From Rhodospirillaceae bacterium (lineage in GTDB: Bacteria > Pseudomonadota > Alphaproteobacteria > Dongiales > Dongiaceae), in the NCBI GenBank assembly GCA_008012315.1, contig SSEL01000009.1, forward strand, positions 186,001 through 250,000: 64,000 nucleotides of DNA, given 5' to 3'. Shown here piece after piece: positions 37,108 to 45,595 of the stretch (the first letter of the stretch is position 1; every line of letters starts with the position of its first letter). The translations under genes were made by a program, and so were the position numbers. Below the pieces are notes generated by a model that was given only the letters and a program-made list of their open reading frames with translations, made no database searches and was not told the DNA's origin.

Positions 37108-38682
37108 TTACACGACCCACCAGCGTTCGACAGCGCGCCGGCCATCGAAGCTGTTGTTCGAGGCGATCGGACCATGACCGACCGAGGCGTTGCGGCCCAT
37201 GATGTAATTGGCAAAGCAGGGGATCAGCGCGCCGCCTTGTTCGTTCAGGATCTTCTGCATGTCGTCATACATGCTCTTGCGCTTGGCCTCGTCCAGCTCG
37301 GCGATCGCCTCCTGGCGCAGCGATTCGAATTTCTCCTCGGTCCAATAGGTATCGTTCCAGGGCGCTTTCGGCGCATAGCCGAGCGCGAACATCTCGCCTT
37401 CAGTCGGATAGCCGCCCCAATAGCAGACGGAGAAGGGCTTCTTCATCCAGACATCGTCCCAGTAGCCGTCCGATGGTTCGCGCCGGACATTGATGTTGAT
37501 GCCTGCCTTCGCGGCGTGCTGCTGGAACAGCAAGGCGGCATCGACCGCGCTGGCAAAGGCGGCGTCGGATGCGCTGAGATCGATCTTGAGGCCATCCATG
37601 CCGGCTTTCTTCAGCAGGAAGCGTGCCTTCTCGGGATCATAGGTGGCCTGCGGCAGGTCTTTCGCGAAGTAACGATAGGAAGGACCGATCGGCGTATCGT
37701 TGCCGATATGGCCATGGCCAAGCAGGATCCGATCGAGCAGGTCCTGCCGGTCGAGCGCATGCTTGATCGACTGGCGGACATTGTTGTCGGTGAAGGGCGC
37801 CTTGTCGGTGCGCATCGGGAAGTCGTAATGCAGCGGGCCTGCCGCTTCGTCGATGGTGATGCCGGGGCTCTGCTTGATAAGCTCGACAGTCTTCGGATCG
37901 ATGCCCTCGATCGCCATGACCTGCCCGGTGATCAGGGCGTTCATGCGGGTGGCGGAATCGGCGATGGTCAGCAGCTCGACTTCATCGGCAAAGGCGCGGT
38001 CATCGCGCCAGTAATTCGGATCGCGCTTCAGCAAGGTGCGGACGCCCGGCTGATGTTCGGCGATGGTATAGCCGCCGGTGCCGATGCGGCTCTTCCAGTC
38101 AATGCTGTCGCCATCCGCCGGGAAGATGGTGAAGCCCGGCGTGTTGAGGCTGGCCGGCAAATCGGCATTTGGGCTTTTCAGGACGATGATGAGATCCTCG
38201 CCATCGGCTTTGACCGTGTCGAAGAGATCGGCGATGGGCTTGACGAAGGATTTCGACGTCTCGCCGCGATGATAGTTGAGCGAGGCGACGACATCCGCCG
38301 GCGTCATGGTCTTGCCGTTATGGAAGCTGACGCCGCGACGCAGCTTGAAATGCCAGGTCTTGGCGTCCTTGCTGTCCCAGCTTTCGGCCAGCACCGGGCC
38401 GATGCTGCCGTCGGGCAGGATCTCTGTCAGCGTGTTGCTATAGGCAAAGGCCAGCAGCCACTGGAAACCGTTGACCAGCAAGGCCGGATCGGTGGTATCC
38501 GTGGTCGATCCCTGGCCGCTGCCGAGAATCAGCCGGCCGCCGCGCTTCGGTGTATCTGCTTGGGCCTTGCCGGCCGATAAAGTCAAAGCGGGCAAAGCCA
38601 GGGCGGCGCCGGCACCGGCGGTCAGCCGCAATGCCTGGCGCCTGGACAGGCTGAACGTTGGCAAATGCCATGAGCTCGTCAT
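37108..38682 (-). CDS. ABC transporter substrate-binding protein, peptide/nickel (SBP family 5) type
   Basis: A 524-residue periplasmic binding protein of the DppA/OppA family. The N-terminus has a twin-arginine signal (SLSRRQALRLTAGAGAALAL). Family landmarks include the LAESWDSKDAKTWHFKLRRG segment and VSFHNGKTMTPADVV. RBS GGGAGGAAATCAC precedes the ATG. It follows the amidase by 38 bases and is in the same operon, but no permease or ATPase gene is close; it must use components elsewhere. Likely ligands are small peptides or amide compounds that the amidase then hydrolyses (inference). Confidence 0.92.
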   Translation of the reverse strand: MTSSWHLPTFSLSRRQALRLTAGAGAALALPALTLSAGKAQADTPKRGGRLILGSGQGSTTDTTDPALLVNGFQWLLAFAYSNTLTEILPDGSIGPVLAESWDSKDAKTWHFKLRRGVSFHNGKTMTPADVVASLNYHRGETSKSFVKPIADLFDTVKADGEDLIIVLKSPNADLPASLNTPGFTIFPADGDSIDWKSRIGTGGYTIAEHQPGVRTLLKRDPNYWRDDRAFADEVELLTIADSATRMNALITGQVMAIEGIDPKTVELIKQSPGITIDEAAGPLHYDFPMRTDKAPFTDNNVRQSIKHALDRQDLLDRILLGHGHIGNDTPIGPSYRYFAKDLPQATYDPEKARFLLKKAGMDGLKIDLSASDAAFASAVDAALLFQQHAAKAGININVRREPSDGYWDDVWMKKPFSVCYWGGYPTEGEMFALGYAPKAPWNDTYWTEEKFESLRQEAIAELDEAKRKSMYDDMQKILNEQGGALIPCFANYIMGRNASVGHGPIASNNSFDGRRAVERWWVV

Positions 38683-38720
38683 GTGATTTCCTCCCGGATT
38701 ATCGAATTGTCATTGAAGTT

Positions 38721-40157
38721 TCAGGCGGCAACATGGATCGGCGGCCGCAGCCCAGACCAGGGGCGCGCCCGCTCCAATTGTCCGCCGAGCTGGAACAAGG
38801 TCGCCTCATCGCCATTGGCCCCCGTCAGCTGAATGCCCACGGGCAGCGGGCAGCCATCGACGAAATGCGGCAGGACCAAAGCCGGCTGGCCAGTGATGCT
38901 GGCCAGCGGCGAGAAGGCATAGAGCTCGCCCTCTTTGCGCCAGAAGCTGGTATCGCCCTGCTTGTATGTGCTTGCATGATATTTGCCGACCTCGCAGGGG
39001 AGCTGTGAGACCGCCGGTGTCAGCAGCACATCGTAGCGCTGATGCAGTTTCCCCATCTCGCGGCTCATCCACACCGCCCGGTCGAGGGCGCGGCGCAATT
39101 CGTCGGTGGTCTGCCGGCGCGACTTCTGCAGCGTCGCTAAAGTCGGCGGCTCCAGCGTGTCCTCGCTTGCCGGGATGCCGGTCATAGCGCTGACCGCCAG
39201 CACACCGTCCGACATGCCGGGCAGGAACAGCTCGAAACAGACATCGGTCATTTCGAGATAGGAAATGTCCGGCCGGACTTCCTCGACGATATGGCCGAGG
39301 CGCTCGAAACATTTGGCCGCCTCGGTTGCGGCCTGGACGCAGGTCGGATCGGTCGGCGAGGCATCCAGCCAGTTGGTGCAAAGGGCGATGCGCAACTGGC
39401 GCGGCTTGCGCGAGACTTCCGAGAGAAAGGTCTTTGCCGGCCTCGGAACCGGGATGAAATCGCCGGACAGCGGCCCACAGGTCGCATCCAAGGCGGCGGC
39501 GGTATCGCGCAGCGAGCGCGAGACGACATGCTGGGCAACCACCCAGGCATTGCCATCGCTCATGGCAGCGCTTGCATAGGGATTGCGGCCACGCGACGGT
39601 TTCAGGCCGACGAGACCGCACCAGGCGGCCGGCTGGCGGATTGATCCGCCGCCATCGGTGGCATGGGCGACCGGCACGATCCCGGCTGCCACCGCCGCGG
39701 CACCGCCGCCGCTCGATCCGCCGGTCGACCGGGTGACGTCCCAAGGATTGCGGGTTGGCCCATGCAGCACCGATTCGGTGACGGCATTCATGCCGAATTC
39801 GGAACTGGCGGCGACCCCCATCAATTGGAAGCCCGCCTGCTTGAAGCGCGCGGCGATCGGCCCGTCTTCGCTGAATTTGAGGCCGACCCCAAGCCGGCTG
39901 CTCATCGATGACGGCGCACCGGCCCAGCGATGGCCAAGATCCTTGAGGACGAAGGGCACGCCGGCAAAGGCGCCGGCTTCATTGGCAACGGGATGCACCG
40001 CCGGATCGACCAGATGCACCACGGCATTCAGCGGTCCATTGACGGCGTCCAACGCCTTCTCGGCAGCCGCAGTGACCTCCGCCTTGGAAACCGTCTTGGT
40101 CGCAATCAGCTCGGCAAGGCCGAGTCCGTCAAAACGGCTGTATTCCTCTAAATTCAT
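38721..40157 (-). CDS. Amidase-signature-family hydrolase
   Basis: A 478-residue amidase with the Ser-cisSer-Lys triad: Lys72 in VPFVLKDLG, Ser148 in TGGSSGGG and nucleophile Ser172 in [12 protein letters not shown], at the expected 24-residue spacing. It hydrolyses a carboxamide to acid and ammonia; substrates range widely. ATG 40157 with GGGGATGAG just upstream is chosen over a longer TTG start at 40274. Not a GatA: gatB/gatC are absent and the context is a transport protein. First gene of a two-gene operon divergent from an HTH regulator. Confidence 0.9.
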   Translation of the reverse strand: MNLEEYSRFDGLGLAELIATKTVSKAEVTAAAEKALDAVNGPLNAVVHLVDPAVHPVANEAGAFAGVPFVLKDLGHRWAGAPSSMSSRLGVGLKFSEDGPIAARFKQAGFQLMGVAASSEFGMNAVTESVLHGPTRNPWDVTRSTGGSSGGGAAAVAAGIVPVAHATDGGGSIRQPAAWCGLVGLKPSRGRNPYASAAMSDGNAWVVAQHVVSRSLRDTAAALDATCGPLSGDFIPVPRPAKTFLSEVSRKPRQLRIALCTNWLDASPTDPTCVQAATEAAKCFERLGHIVEEVRPDISYLEMTDVCFELFLPGMSDGVLAVSAMTGIPASEDTLEPPTLATLQKSRRQTTDELRRALDRAVWMSREMGKLHQRYDVLLTPAVSQLPCEVGKYHASTYKQGDTSFWRKEGELYAFSPLASITGQPALVLPHFVDGCPLPVGIQLTGANGDEATLFQLGGQLERARPWSGLRPPIHVAA

Positions 40158-40254
40158 CTCATCCCCTGATGCCAAATCTCTGCCGGCGAACATGGCCACG
40201 GATGGCCCCTTTGTCCGTGTCGAACAATCAGGGAAGGGGTGAAATCTTGTCAAA

Positions 40255-40310
40255 GTCGCGACTTGCTGTAACATGACGCGAATTGTCCTTAACTCGCGTC
40301 AAGTCGCGTC
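40255..40310. promoter_or_regulatory. Repeated TCGCG motif between the amidase gene and HTH regulator gene
   Basis: Four related sites lie within 56 bases: palindrome GTCGCGAC (40255-40262), GACGCGA (40275-40281), TCGCGTC (40294-40300) and TCGCGTC again (40304-40310). The second and third form a perfect 7-base inverted repeat, and the last two are 10 bases apart, one helical turn. They end 4 bases before the regulator start, so the regulator may bind here and control both itself and the amidase operon. Confidence 0.6.
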
Positions 40311-40313
40311 TAA

Positions 40314-41138
40314 ATGAGATCCAACGACTCACTGCCCCATAATTTGAAACTGCTTTGTTCGATGCATAGCTCCGTCTCGGATGTCTGCCGGCGCATCGGC
40401 ATGAACCGGCAGCAATTCAACAAGTATCTCTCGGGCGAAAGCCTGCCGTCTGCACATAATCTGCGTCGCATCGCGCTCTATTTCGACGTGGCTTCCGACG
40501 AGTTGTTCCTGCCGGCTGCCGAGTTCAATACGCGCCATGGCGGCCGCATTGCCCGGCCCGATCCCCAGAAAGGCGATGCTTTTTCCCGGATCATGGCGCA
40601 GGCCTTCCCCGGCGATCTGCGGCGGCTGCGCCCCTTGCTCGGCTTCTATCACAGCTATTTCCTGGTGCCGCACTCCCCGAAAAGCATCGTGCGGGCGCTG
40701 TTATGTCTGGAGGAGAATGATGGGCGCGTCTATTCGAAAGATATCGAACGCAGCAGCATCGGCACCAGCATCCGGCAGCGCGGCTATCTATCGAAATATG
40801 ACGGCATCGTCAGCTATCTCGGCAATTGCATCTTCATTCTCGAATTTGAATCGCTGACCGCCGATACCCTGACCGAGACCATTCTGTTTCCCTCTTATCG
40901 CAAGCGGCTGGATATCCTGACCGGCATGACGCTGGGCGTCACTTCGCGGGTGCATCGCCAGCCGTTCAGTTCCCTCATTGCCTGGAAATATCTCGGCCAG
41001 AACATCGATATGCGCCGGGCGCTGTCGCAGTGCGGCTCTCTCGCGGAAAGCGACCGGTCGATCGATCCCAATATCCGCGCATTTCTGCTCTCCGGCGATC
41101 AGCCGACCAGCATGAGCTTCGATCCGCGCGACCATTGA
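40314..41138 (+). CDS. XRE-like helix-turn-helix transcriptional regulator
   Basis: A 274-residue protein. Residues about 8-65 form a lambda-repressor-like HTH (SVSDVCRRIGMNRQQFNKYL, then HNLRRIALYFDVASDELFL). The remaining about 200 residues are a domain I cannot name (RLRPLLGFYHSYFLVPHSPK ...). It is divergent from the amidase operon with repeated motif sites in between, suggesting local control. The start is at ATG 40314; no strong ribosome site is seen, and an almost leaderless transcript is possible. It converges on the RidA-fusion gene 4 bases away. Confidence 0.82.
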   Translation: MRSNDSLPHNLKLLCSMHSSVSDVCRRIGMNRQQFNKYLSGESLPSAHNLRRIALYFDVASDELFLPAAEFNTRHGGRIARPDPQKGDAFSRIMAQAFPGDLRRLRPLLGFYHSYFLVPHSPKSIVRALLCLEENDGRVYSKDIERSSIGTSIRQRGYLSKYDGIVSYLGNCIFILEFESLTADTLTETILFPSYRKRLDILTGMTLGVTSRVHRQPFSSLIAWKYLGQNIDMRRALSQCGSLAESDRSIDPNIRAFLLSGDQPTSMSFDPRDH

Positions 41139-41142
41139 CCCG

Positions 41143-42390
41143 TCAGTCTGTATTCCGATTGGCGGAATCCGGCGTGGCCATGGCGAAGGTGTCGATCTCG
41201 ATGATCATGCCGGGATAGGCCAGGGCCGGGAACGGAATGCCGGTCGTGGCGGGCCCTGGCGCACTGAAATAGGAGGAGCGGATCAGCAGATTGTTGTGGA
41301 GCTCATCCGCATCGCTGCGTCCCTCATACATCGTGGTGATCTTGCAGACATCGGTGAAATCGGCACCCAGCTCGCGCAGGATGGTACCGATATGGGTCAT
41401 CGCTTGGCGGGTCTGCCGCCGCATATTGCCGGGATCGACCGCGCGCCCCTGCTTGTCGAGCGAGACCTGGCCGCCGAGGAAAATCATGTCGTGGCATTTG
41501 AGGCCGTGCCGATAGGGCAGATGCACGGTCCAGTCCCACAGGCTTTCGGGCCAGACGTGCCGCCGCGGCAAACGCTTGCCATCCTCGCCCAGCATCGCCA
41601 CCACCTCGATCTTGATCGCCTGGCCGTCGCGCGGGAAATGCGGCACGGGGATGCCGGTGGCGGCGGGTCCCGGCTCGTTGAAATGCGCGGCGCAGGCAAG
41701 GGCGGCCGGTTCGAAATCCTCGATGCTGCCTTGTCCCAGATACCAGCGATTGAGCTTCACCACATCGTCGAAATCGGCGCCGAAGTCGGACAAGGCGCGG
41801 CCGATCTGGCGCATCACTTGCTTGGTCTGGGCGACGATATCGCCGGGATGAGCGAGCCGGCCGTCTTCCATCGCCGTCTGGCCGCTGACGAAGATCATCT
41901 TGCCGCAGCGCACGGCCTGGACGAAAGGCGCGGGCAGCGGAGAGAGGTCGGGGGCGGTGTTGAGCTGGCGTGGCAGTTCCGCACCATCGGTGCCGCGCAT
42001 CGCATAACCTTCGATGGCGACCGCCATGCCGGGATAAGCGAGATAGGGAAGCGGAATCGCGGTAACAGCCGGCCGGACATTGGCGGGCAAAGCGGCGGCA
42101 ACCAGTTCCAGAAAAGCGGTCTCGCCGACCGAGCCGTCATCCACATAGAAGCACAGCAGCTTGACGAGGTCGGTGAACCGGCAATCCAGGTCTTCGAGCA
42201 CCTGGCGGAAATAATCCAGGCTGTTGGCGATCTGCCGTGAGAGATCATGCGGGTTCCGCACGGTGCCCTCGGCGGTGAGATCGGCCTGTCCGCCAACCCA
42301 GATCATCTGGCCGCACCGCACGCCATGCTGATGGCTGACCTCGACCGGCCAATCCCAGTGGTCGTGCGGCCAGGCATATCGCTTTTCCAT
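41143..42390 (-). CDS. Triple RidA-domain fusion protein
   Basis: 415 residues made of three tandem RidA/YjgF-like units, at about 5-135, 150-270 and 280-405. Each repeats the pattern of a glycine-rich strand (MIWVGGQADL, MIFVSGQTAM, MIFLGGQVSL) and a C-terminal strand after a GIP/AIP turn. RidA normally forms a trimer of about 130-residue chains with active sites between subunits and hydrolyses reactive enamines/imines. The key arginine (E. coli Arg105) is kept only in unit 1 (Arg106, NVRPAVTAI); units 2 and 3 have Ala. Start ATG 42390 follows GGGAG. Divergent from the GntR gene. Confidence 0.88.
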   Translation of the reverse strand: MEKRYAWPHDHWDWPVEVSHQHGVRCGQMIWVGGQADLTAEGTVRNPHDLSRQIANSLDYFRQVLEDLDCRFTDLVKLLCFYVDDGSVGETAFLELVAAALPANVRPAVTAIPLPYLAYPGMAVAIEGYAMRGTDGAELPRQLNTAPDLSPLPAPFVQAVRCGKMIFVSGQTAMEDGRLAHPGDIVAQTKQVMRQIGRALSDFGADFDDVVKLNRWYLGQGSIEDFEPAALACAAHFNEPGPAATGIPVPHFPRDGQAIKIEVVAMLGEDGKRLPRRHVWPESLWDWTVHLPYRHGLKCHDMIFLGGQVSLDKQGRAVDPGNMRRQTRQAMTHIGTILRELGADFTDVCKITTMYEGRSDADELHNNLLIRSSYFSAPGPATTGIPFPALAYPGMIIEIDTFAMATPDSANRNTD

Positions 42391-42454
42391 CGGCTCTCCC
42401 CTGACTGGTCGCTCGGCTGTCGATTCGTGCTCTTGATAATTCCAGCCGAGGAGG

Positions 42455-42464
42455 TGTTATAACA
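42455..42464. promoter_or_regulatory. Palindrome TGTTATAACA, probable GntR operator (copy 1)
   Basis: A perfect 10-base palindrome within GTGTTATAACATAT, in the 112-base divergent gap between the RidA fusion and the GntR/FCD gene. The same 14-base string recurs at 43247-43260 before the ABC operon. FCD-type GntR regulators are known to bind short AT-rich palindromes, so autoregulation and joint control are likely. Confidence 0.7.
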
Positions 42465-42502
42465 TATTTCGAAAATCCGTCAGATCGCCAGGTGCCGAAT
42501 AG

Positions 42503-43162
42503 ATGTCGGTTATGCAGCCTCTCTCCCTCGAACCCTTACACGAGCGCGCCTATAACGCGTTGCGCGGTGCGTTGCGCTCAGGCCGCTTCCGCCCCGGCGA
42601 GGCCATGACGATTCGCGGGCTTGGCAAGGAGCTCGGCATCTCGGCGACGCCGGTGCGTGAGGCATTGCAGCGTTTGATCGCTGCGCAGGCGCTGCAGCTT
42701 CTGCCCAACCGCACCATCATCGTGCCGGTCCTGACGCGCGGCCGCTTCGAAGAAATCACCAAGATCCGGGTGCGGCTGGAAGGCCTTGCGGCGCAGGAAG
42801 CGGCGGGGCGCATGTCACCGGCGGATATGCGGGTCCTGGAAGACCACACGAGCGAAATGGAGACGGCGCTCGCCGAGCGGCGTTTCAACGATTACCTGTC
42901 GCATAACGAACGCTTCCATTTCGCCATCTATGAAGCGGCCGACATGCCCTATCTGCGGCAGATGATCGAATTGTCCTGGCTGCAGACCGGGCCTTGGCTG
43001 AACATGCTGGCGAGCGAAGGCCGGTTCCGGGAAATCGCGAATTCGATCCACGATGAAATCATCAGGGGATTGGTGGCACGGGATCCGGATGCTACCCGTG
43101 AAGCTGTGCAACGCGATATCCTGGAGGCCGCCCGACACCTTGCCCATTTCCTGCCGGAATAG
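42503..43162 (+). CDS. GntR-family regulator, FCD type
   Basis: A 219-residue repressor/activator. The N-terminal winged helix covers residues about 10-75 (MTIRGLGKELGISATPVREA). The all-helical FCD ligand domain follows, with Asp/His metal or ligand residues (LSHNERFHFAIYEAADM, SIHDEIIRGLVARD). FCD regulators usually sense small carboxylates or sugar acids. It sits between the two palindromes and immediately ahead of the ABC/diol-dehydratase operon, so it is the likely pathway regulator. ATG 42503 or 42512 could start translation. Confidence 0.92.
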   Translation: MSVMQPLSLEPLHERAYNALRGALRSGRFRPGEAMTIRGLGKELGISATPVREALQRLIAAQALQLLPNRTIIVPVLTRGRFEEITKIRVRLEGLAAQEAAGRMSPADMRVLEDHTSEMETALAERRFNDYLSHNERFHFAIYEAADMPYLRQMIELSWLQTGPWLNMLASEGRFREIANSIHDEIIRGLVARDPDATREAVQRDILEAARHLAHFLPE

Positions 43163-43247
43163 ATAATTCATTGATATAATGTTGTTAATTCAGAAATGAC
43201 GGTCCGGTGACAGAAACCTGTTGCCATCTGGAAAGTCTTTGCTCTAG

Positions 43248-43257
43248 TGTTATAACA
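43248..43257. promoter_or_regulatory. Palindrome TGTTATAACA, probable GntR operator (copy 2)
   Basis: Second copy of the perfect palindrome, in the same 14-base context as copy 1, located 97 bases before the first permease gene. Its TATAAC could overlap a -10 element, which would fit repression by blocking RNA polymerase. No clear -35 was found 16-18 bases upstream. Confidence 0.7.
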
Positions 43258-43353
43258 TATATCAGACACCATATTGTGAGGCAGTATGGCGAAGCCACCC
43301 GCTCTCTTGCAGCGGCACGGCCGGTCTGAAAACAGGATGGGAGGAGAGCGGCC

Positions 43354-44178
43354 TTGATCGACGAGCCGAAATGGCTGCGTGTCGCCACGCATGCGATTTT
43401 GATTTTTGCCAGCGCGGTCATTCTGCTGCCCCTGCTCTGGGTGCTGCGGACCTCCTTTGCCGATAAGGTCATCGCCTACAAGATTCCGCCGGATCTCTTC
43501 TTCACGCCGACCTTCGACAATTATCGGGACATCCTGCTGCAATTCGATTTCGGCAGTTTCTTCCTGAACAGCCTGCTGATCGCCGTGATGACGACACTGA
43601 TCGCCTTGGCGATCGGTGCTTTGGCGGCTTATGTGATCGATCGTCATCGCACCGGCGGCCCGGTGGCGCCGATCGCCATTCTAGCAACGCAGATGATGCC
43701 GCCGATCGTGCTGGTGATCCCTTTCTTTCTGATCTTCAAGAAGATCGGCCTGACCGATACCCATGCCGGCCTGGTGATTTCCTATCTCACCTTCAATCTG
43801 CCTTACGTCATCTGGCTGCTGATGAGCTTCTTCAAGCGGGTGCCGCGCGAATTGGATGAAGCCGGCCTGATCGACGGCTGCTCGCCCTTCACCGTCTTTC
43901 TGCGCATCGTGCTGCCGGCGGCCCTGCCGGGCATCGGCGCCGCGGCGGTGTTGAGCTTCGTTCTCTGCTGGAATGAATTTCTCTTCGCGCTGATGCTGAC
44001 CGGCCAGGAGACGAAGACGCTGCCGGTTGCGATCTCCAGCCTGGTGACGCAGCAGGGCACGGCGATCGGCGCCGTTTCAGCCGCAACGATGCTGGCGATC
44101 ACGCCGATGGTCATCGTCTATTTCGCGATCCGCAAGCTGCTGGTTGCCGGTCTCAGCCTGGGGGCGGTGAAGGGATAA
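43354..44178 (+). CDS. ABC transporter permease, MalG/CUT1 type
   Basis: Inner-membrane permease of 274 residues with six helices. The cytoplasmic EAA loop that docks the ATPase is DEAGLIDGCSPFTVFLRIVL near residue 170. The first helix is near 11-31. Translation starts at TTG 43354 after GGGAGGAGAG. CUT1 systems import sugars, polyols and glycerol phosphodiesters. Unusually, this second-type permease gene comes first in the operon, ahead of the binding protein. Confidence 0.92.
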   Translation: MIDEPKWLRVATHAILIFASAVILLPLLWVLRTSFADKVIAYKIPPDLFFTPTFDNYRDILLQFDFGSFFLNSLLIAVMTTLIALAIGALAAYVIDRHRTGGPVAPIAILATQMMPPIVLVIPFFLIFKKIGLTDTHAGLVISYLTFNLPYVIWLLMSFFKRVPRELDEAGLIDGCSPFTVFLRIVLPAALPGIGAAAVLSFVLCWNEFLFALMLTGQETKTLPVAISSLVTQQGTAIGAVSAATMLAITPMVIVYFAIRKLLVAGLSLGAVKG

Positions 44179-44251
44179 TCCTTTCGGTCAAGCCGGCCAG
44201 GGGCCGGACATCTTCAGATTACTTCATGAAATCAAAACGGGAGGTTGGCTC

Positions 44252-45559
44252 ATGCGTAAGTTTCTCAGTTCAGCCGCTCTGGTGGCGATGGCATTGCCAT
44301 TGCTGACCGGCGGCGCGAATGCAGCGGCAAGCGATGTCTGTAAAGGCCAGGACATCAATATCCTGATGGAAACCGTGCCGGATACGACGGCCTTGCAGGG
44401 CGTGAAGGACGAGTTCGAAAAGCAGTCTGGCGCCAAGGTCAATATCGAGGCCGTCAACTACTCGCTGATGCATGAAAAGCTGGTGCCCAGCCTGACTGCT
44501 TCGACCGGCACCTATAATGTGCTGATCGTCGACAGCTACTGGGTCGGCGAATTCAAGACGGCGGGCTGGATCATGCCGCTGGACGACCTGATCGCACGAG
44601 ACAAGGTCGATACCGGCGTCTATGTGCCGAGCTTGATGGAGCTGAACGGCAAGGTCGACGGCACGACCTATATGCTGCCTTTCTGGCAGTATGCGATGGG
44701 CCTGCTCTACCGCAAAGATATCGTCGACGATCCGGCTTTCCAGGCGGCCTATAAGGAAAAGTTCCAGCGCGACTGGCGCCTGCCGGAAAGCTTGGAGGAA
44801 TATGCCGAGGTCGCCAAATGGGCCGGCGAATACAAGAAGATGTATGGCGTCGCCATGGCAGGCCAGCGCGCCGATCCGGTGGTGATGGAAGCGACCAACT
44901 ATCTTTTCAGTGAAGGCGGCGATTTCTATGACCGCAACAGCTGGAAGTCGACGATGGACAGCCCGGAAGCGGCGAAGGCCGTCGGCGTCTATGCCGATCT
45001 AATGAAAAATGCCGCACAGCCGGGCGCGCTCGGCGCCAATTTCGACGATGTTGCCAACACGCTGAAACAGGGCAAGGCGATCTTCTCCATCAGCTATCTC
45101 TTCCTTTTCCCGACCTTGCAGGATCCGAAGGACTCGCAAGTCGTCGACAAGATGATGTTCGCGCCGATGCCCGGCAAGGACAGCTTCCTCGGCGCCTGGG
45201 GCTGGGCGATCCCGAGCAATGCGCCGAACAAGGATTGCTCCTGGGAGTTCCTGAAATGGGTCGAGTCGAAGGATGTCGCGCTCAAGCGCGCCATGGCTGG
45301 CGGCCAGCCGACCCAGGCCTGGATCTATGACGATAAGGATTTCATCGCCAAATGGCCAATGATGGCGCAAGTCGGTGACGCCCTGAAGCATGCGAAGGGG
45401 CTGCCGATCATGTCGCGCTCGACCCAGTTGGTTGAAACCTTTGCCGAAGTACTGGGTGCGGTATTGGCCGATGGCGCAAAGCCGGAAGAGGCACTGGAAG
45501 AATCGGTGCCGAAGTTCAACCGGCTTGTGAAGGGCGATCCGCTTCTGCATAAGCAGTAA
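44252..45559 (+). CDS. Extracellular solute-binding protein (SBP family 1)
   Basis: A 435-residue periplasmic binding protein with a Sec signal (MRKFLSSAALVAMALPLL, cut near GGANA-AA). The fold-1 pattern of sugar-type binding proteins is visible (VKDEFEKQSGAKVNIEAVNY, then YKEKFQRDWRLPESLEEYAEV and GAWGWAIPSNAPN). It delivers the ligand to the permease pair encoded on either side. GGGAGGTTGGCTC precedes the ATG. Ligand unknown; the enzymes in the same operon suggest a polyol or amino-alcohol rather than a plain sugar. Confidence 0.93.
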   Translation: MRKFLSSAALVAMALPLLTGGANAAASDVCKGQDINILMETVPDTTALQGVKDEFEKQSGAKVNIEAVNYSLMHEKLVPSLTASTGTYNVLIVDSYWVGEFKTAGWIMPLDDLIARDKVDTGVYVPSLMELNGKVDGTTYMLPFWQYAMGLLYRKDIVDDPAFQAAYKEKFQRDWRLPESLEEYAEVAKWAGEYKKMYGVAMAGQRADPVVMEATNYLFSEGGDFYDRNSWKSTMDSPEAAKAVGVYADLMKNAAQPGALGANFDDVANTLKQGKAIFSISYLFLFPTLQDPKDSQVVDKMMFAPMPGKDSFLGAWGWAIPSNAPNKDCSWEFLKWVESKDVALKRAMAGGQPTQAWIYDDKDFIAKWPMMAQVGDALKHAKGLPIMSRSTQLVETFAEVLGAVLADGAKPEEALEESVPKFNRLVKGDPLLHKQ

Positions 45560-45581
45560 GCGCGAGGGGCAGTAAGCGCGA
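45553..45581. repeat. 13-base direct repeat at the end of the binding-protein gene
   Basis: GCAGTAAGCGCGA occurs at 45553-45565 and again at 45569-45581. The first copy contains the stop codon of the binding-protein gene. It looks like a small tandem duplication; no function is evident. Confidence 0.8.
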
Positions 45582-45595
45582 TAGGTTCGGAGAGA

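Noticed and set aside
43163-43353. Cobalamin riboswitch ahead of the B12-dehydratase operon
   Set aside because: The expected B12-box and long structured leader were not seen; the gap is only about 190 bases and carries the palindromic operator.
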